Assembly (NCBI RefSeq): GCF_002280785.1
Contig: NZ_NCEQ01000010.1
Coordinates: 62,001 to 126,000, forward strand
Length of the DNA stretch: 64,000 nt
From: Brevundimonas subvibrioides
GTDB taxonomy: Bacteria; Pseudomonadota; Alphaproteobacteria; Caulobacterales; Caulobacteraceae
Direction: 5' to 3'
Below are positions 61,420 through 64,000 of the stretch, in pieces. Numbering within the stretch: the first letter of the stretch is position 1; the number at the start of each line of letters is the position of its first letter. The notes under the pieces are model-generated. The model did not search any database, had not been told where the DNA came from, and worked only from the letters and a program-made list of their open reading frames with translations. The position numbers and the translations under genes are program-made.

Positions 61420-61448
61420 TTGCCCAATGTCCCTTGGCGGGCTATAGG
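61420..61448 (+). promoter_or_regulatory. Promoter candidate for ahcY
   Basis: TTGCCC (61420-61425) as -35 and TATAGG (61443-61448) as -10, separated by 17 nt, the ideal spacing. This gives a leader of about 35-40 nt before ATG 61493, which is preceded by AAGGAG at 8-nt spacing. Confidence 0.6.
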
Positions 61449-61492
61449 CGCGCGCAATCTTCGAACCCTGCCGCGCTCAAGGAGCCGCCTTC

Positions 61493-62840
<1,348 letters not shown>

Positions 62841-62851
62841 GGAACGACAAC

Positions 62852-63008
62852 GGGTCTCCTCCCCGTCGCGCAGCGGTGGGGAGGCGGCTCGAAGCGAAGC
62901 GGAGAGACGGAGGGGTTCTTTCCGCGCGCACGAAGAACCCCTCCGTCAGCTCGCGAAGAGCTCGCTGCCACCTCCCCATTCGCCAGGCGGCGAACGGGGA
63001 GGAGACGG
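62852..63008. repeat. Nested palindromic intergenic element, copy 6
   Basis: About 157 bp. The outer ends GGGTCTCCTCCCC and GGGGAGGAGACGG are inverted. The centre is a perfect 10-bp stem AGGGGTTCTT / AAGAACCCCT around TCCGCGCGCACG (62911-62942). It resembles copy 3 at 15270-15425 closely. It fills the convergent gap between ahcY and the last gene. Confidence 0.9.
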
Positions 63009-63015
63009 TAGGTTT

Positions 63016-64000
63016 CTAGGCCGCCAGCGCGAGGACGTCCGGTCGTTCGCGGCCCGACAGGCTGGTCTCGAAGTCCGCGAGAAGGTCCAGCAGTTCCTCC
63101 GCATCCGGCGCAGACTTGTCGCCGGTCATCCGGTAACGCCAGAAGCTGACGATGTGCTGGATCGCGCCCAGCCGCTCGCCCAGTCGCGCGAACAGGATCG
63201 GCGCGTCGCGAAGGAAGTCGCGGAAGGCGGTCGGCTTGCCCTCGCGAGTCAGCGCCGTGAAGGCGTCGTCATAGACCCGCAGCATGTCGGCCGTGGCCTC
63301 GCAGGTCAGCAGGATTCGGCGGCGGACCTGTTCCTTGGCCCGACCAATGGCGACGTGCTGATCGGCATCGGCACGACCCCGGGGCTTTACGCGCCGTACG
63401 CTGTCCACGACCCAGCCGATATCGCCGGTGATCATCTGCAGCGCCCATTTGTAGTAGAGGAAGCCCTTCCAGCAGAAGACGCCCTCCTCGTACTCCCCGG
63501 GCGCAAGCATCAGGGTCTGGCCCAGCGCGCTCATGTCGTCGCCCGCCGAATTCGACATGATCTTGGCGGTCAGGCGCGCGACCGGATTGTCGGCCGCCAG
63601 GTCTGCGTCAGGCCCCATGCTGAGTGCGACCAGAGGGGTGATCTCATTGGCTATGAATTCCGACATCCGCATCAGGTCGGCTTCAGAGATGTTGAAATAG
63701 CAGGGGTCCGGCGCATGGCCGTTGCGCCGCAACTGCTCGCGCAGCAGGAACGGGTCCAGGCTGGGCAGTTCGTCCATCAGTGACAGAATCCTGCGGTCCG
63801 GATGCGACGGCCCGACGCCCAACGCCTGTTCCAGCATCTTGTCGAACCCGACCTGGTTGACGAAAATGTAGCGTCCTCCGACCCGCAGGTCGCCCGCGTC
63901 GATCGGCAGGATGATCTTGGTCGCCACGTAGCGCCGCACACGGAACTCATCGACCTCGTTGCGACGCAGCCGGTGCTTGATCACCAGGCAGCTGTTCAGC
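63016..64000 (-). CDS. Unrecognised protein, 5' end beyond the window
   Basis: The frame is open to the window edge, so the GTG at 63984 need not be the start; at least 327 residues are visible. It is predicted soluble and mostly helical: 'LDPFLLREQLRRNGHAPDPCYFNISEADL', 'FCWKGFLYYKWALQMITGDIGWVVDSVRRVKPRG' and 'RAKEQVRRRILLTCEATADMLRVYDDAFTALTREG' are recognisable helix-rich blocks (each shown in part). No catalytic motif or named family is evident to me. It is convergent with ahcY across the palindromic element. Confidence 0.75.
   Translation of the reverse strand, partial: LNSCLVIKHRLRRNEVDEFRVRRYVATKIILPIDAGDLRVGGRYIFVNQVGFDKMLEQALGVGPSHPDRRILSLMDELPSLDPFLLREQLRRNGHAPDPCYFNISEADLMRMSEFIANEITPLVALSMGPDADLAADNPVARLTAKIMSNSAGDDMSALGQTLMLAPGEYEEGVFCWKGFLYYKWALQMITGDIGWVVDSVRRVKPRGRADADQHVAIGRAKEQVRRRILLTCEATADMLRVYDDAFTALTREGKPTAFRDFLRDAPILFARLGERLGAIQHIVSFWRYRMTGDKSAPDAEELLDLLADFETSLSGRERPDVLALAA

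Overview
The window is a gene-dense, GC-rich stretch of an alphaproteobacterial chromosome. The order Caulobacterales, probably Brevundimonas or a close relative, is my inference. It rests on the codon bias (nearly all third positions G or C), the PrmC gene followed by a DUF4167 gene, the prolidase-like amidohydrolase, the tandem secreted S9 peptidases and the many short palindromic intergenic elements. Almost everything is chromosomal housekeeping. I see no rRNA, tRNA, transposase, integrase, CRISPR array or prophage gene.

Layout. 0-2.6 kb: tail of a gene cut by the window edge, a MarR regulator with a lysine-rich tail, then ftsY-yciB. 2.9-6.2 kb: NAD synthetase, a PhnA-like protein and an alpha/beta hydrolase. 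6.3-9.7 kb: a sugar-modification group (HAD phosphatase; then WbpE-like aminotransferase, Gfo/Idh dehydrogenase and GNAT acetyltransferase). 9.8-15.3 kb: aldehyde dehydrogenase, threonine dehydratase-MaoC, glycerol kinase and a phosphotransferase. 15.4-22.5 kb: exported proteins, two tandem prolyl oligopeptidases and a K+ channel with a zinc-ribbon tail. 22.6-29.7 kb: host-attachment protein, dapF, malic enzyme, AmpG-like permease and a hybrid histidine kinase. 29.7-36.4 kb: one long leftward block (rdgB, hemW, rsmI, yraN, a SirB1-like gene, gshB, comM/yifB). 36.4-38.6 kb: a regulatory patch with a palindromic operator-like site, a 38-residue membrane peptide, a structured non-coding stretch, and a DUF2975 gene with an HTH partner between two inverted copies of a 65-bp element. 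38.6-45.4 kb: adenosine kinase, ATP-grasp enzyme, cytochrome c maturation ccmC-ccmD-ccmG, cold-shock protein and a YihY/BrkB protein. 45.5-51.4 kb: prmC, DUF4167, rsmB and kup. 51.6-56.3 kb: Rrf2 regulator, SDR, a neuD-neuB pair for nonulosonic acid synthesis, marC and pyrF. 56.4-64 kb: FAD monooxygenase, DUF4893 lipoprotein, biotin synthase, prolidase-like amidohydrolase, ahcY and an unknown gene running off the end.

The strongest anomaly is in ahcY (S-adenosylhomocysteine hydrolase). Its reading frame is broken at about 62,296 by what looks like a 44-nt deletion that removes the second half of the NAD-binding motif. Adding 44 nt would restore a normal 463-residue protein. The gene keeps a clean promoter and a 22-bp palindromic operator resembling sites of SAH-responsive ArsR-type regulators, so either the sequence is wrong there or an ancient housekeeping gene has very recently been lost.

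Other items worth a second look: a family of about 150-bp nested palindromic elements at gene ends (six copies plus a half copy); a 24-nt perfect palindrome centred between two convergent stop codons; a 36-nt perfect palindrome that would hide the ribosome binding site of a micro-ORF; and the inverted repeats around the DUF2975 gene. I found no convincing new multi-gene system. The 36.4-38.0 kb patch is the best candidate for undescribed regulation.
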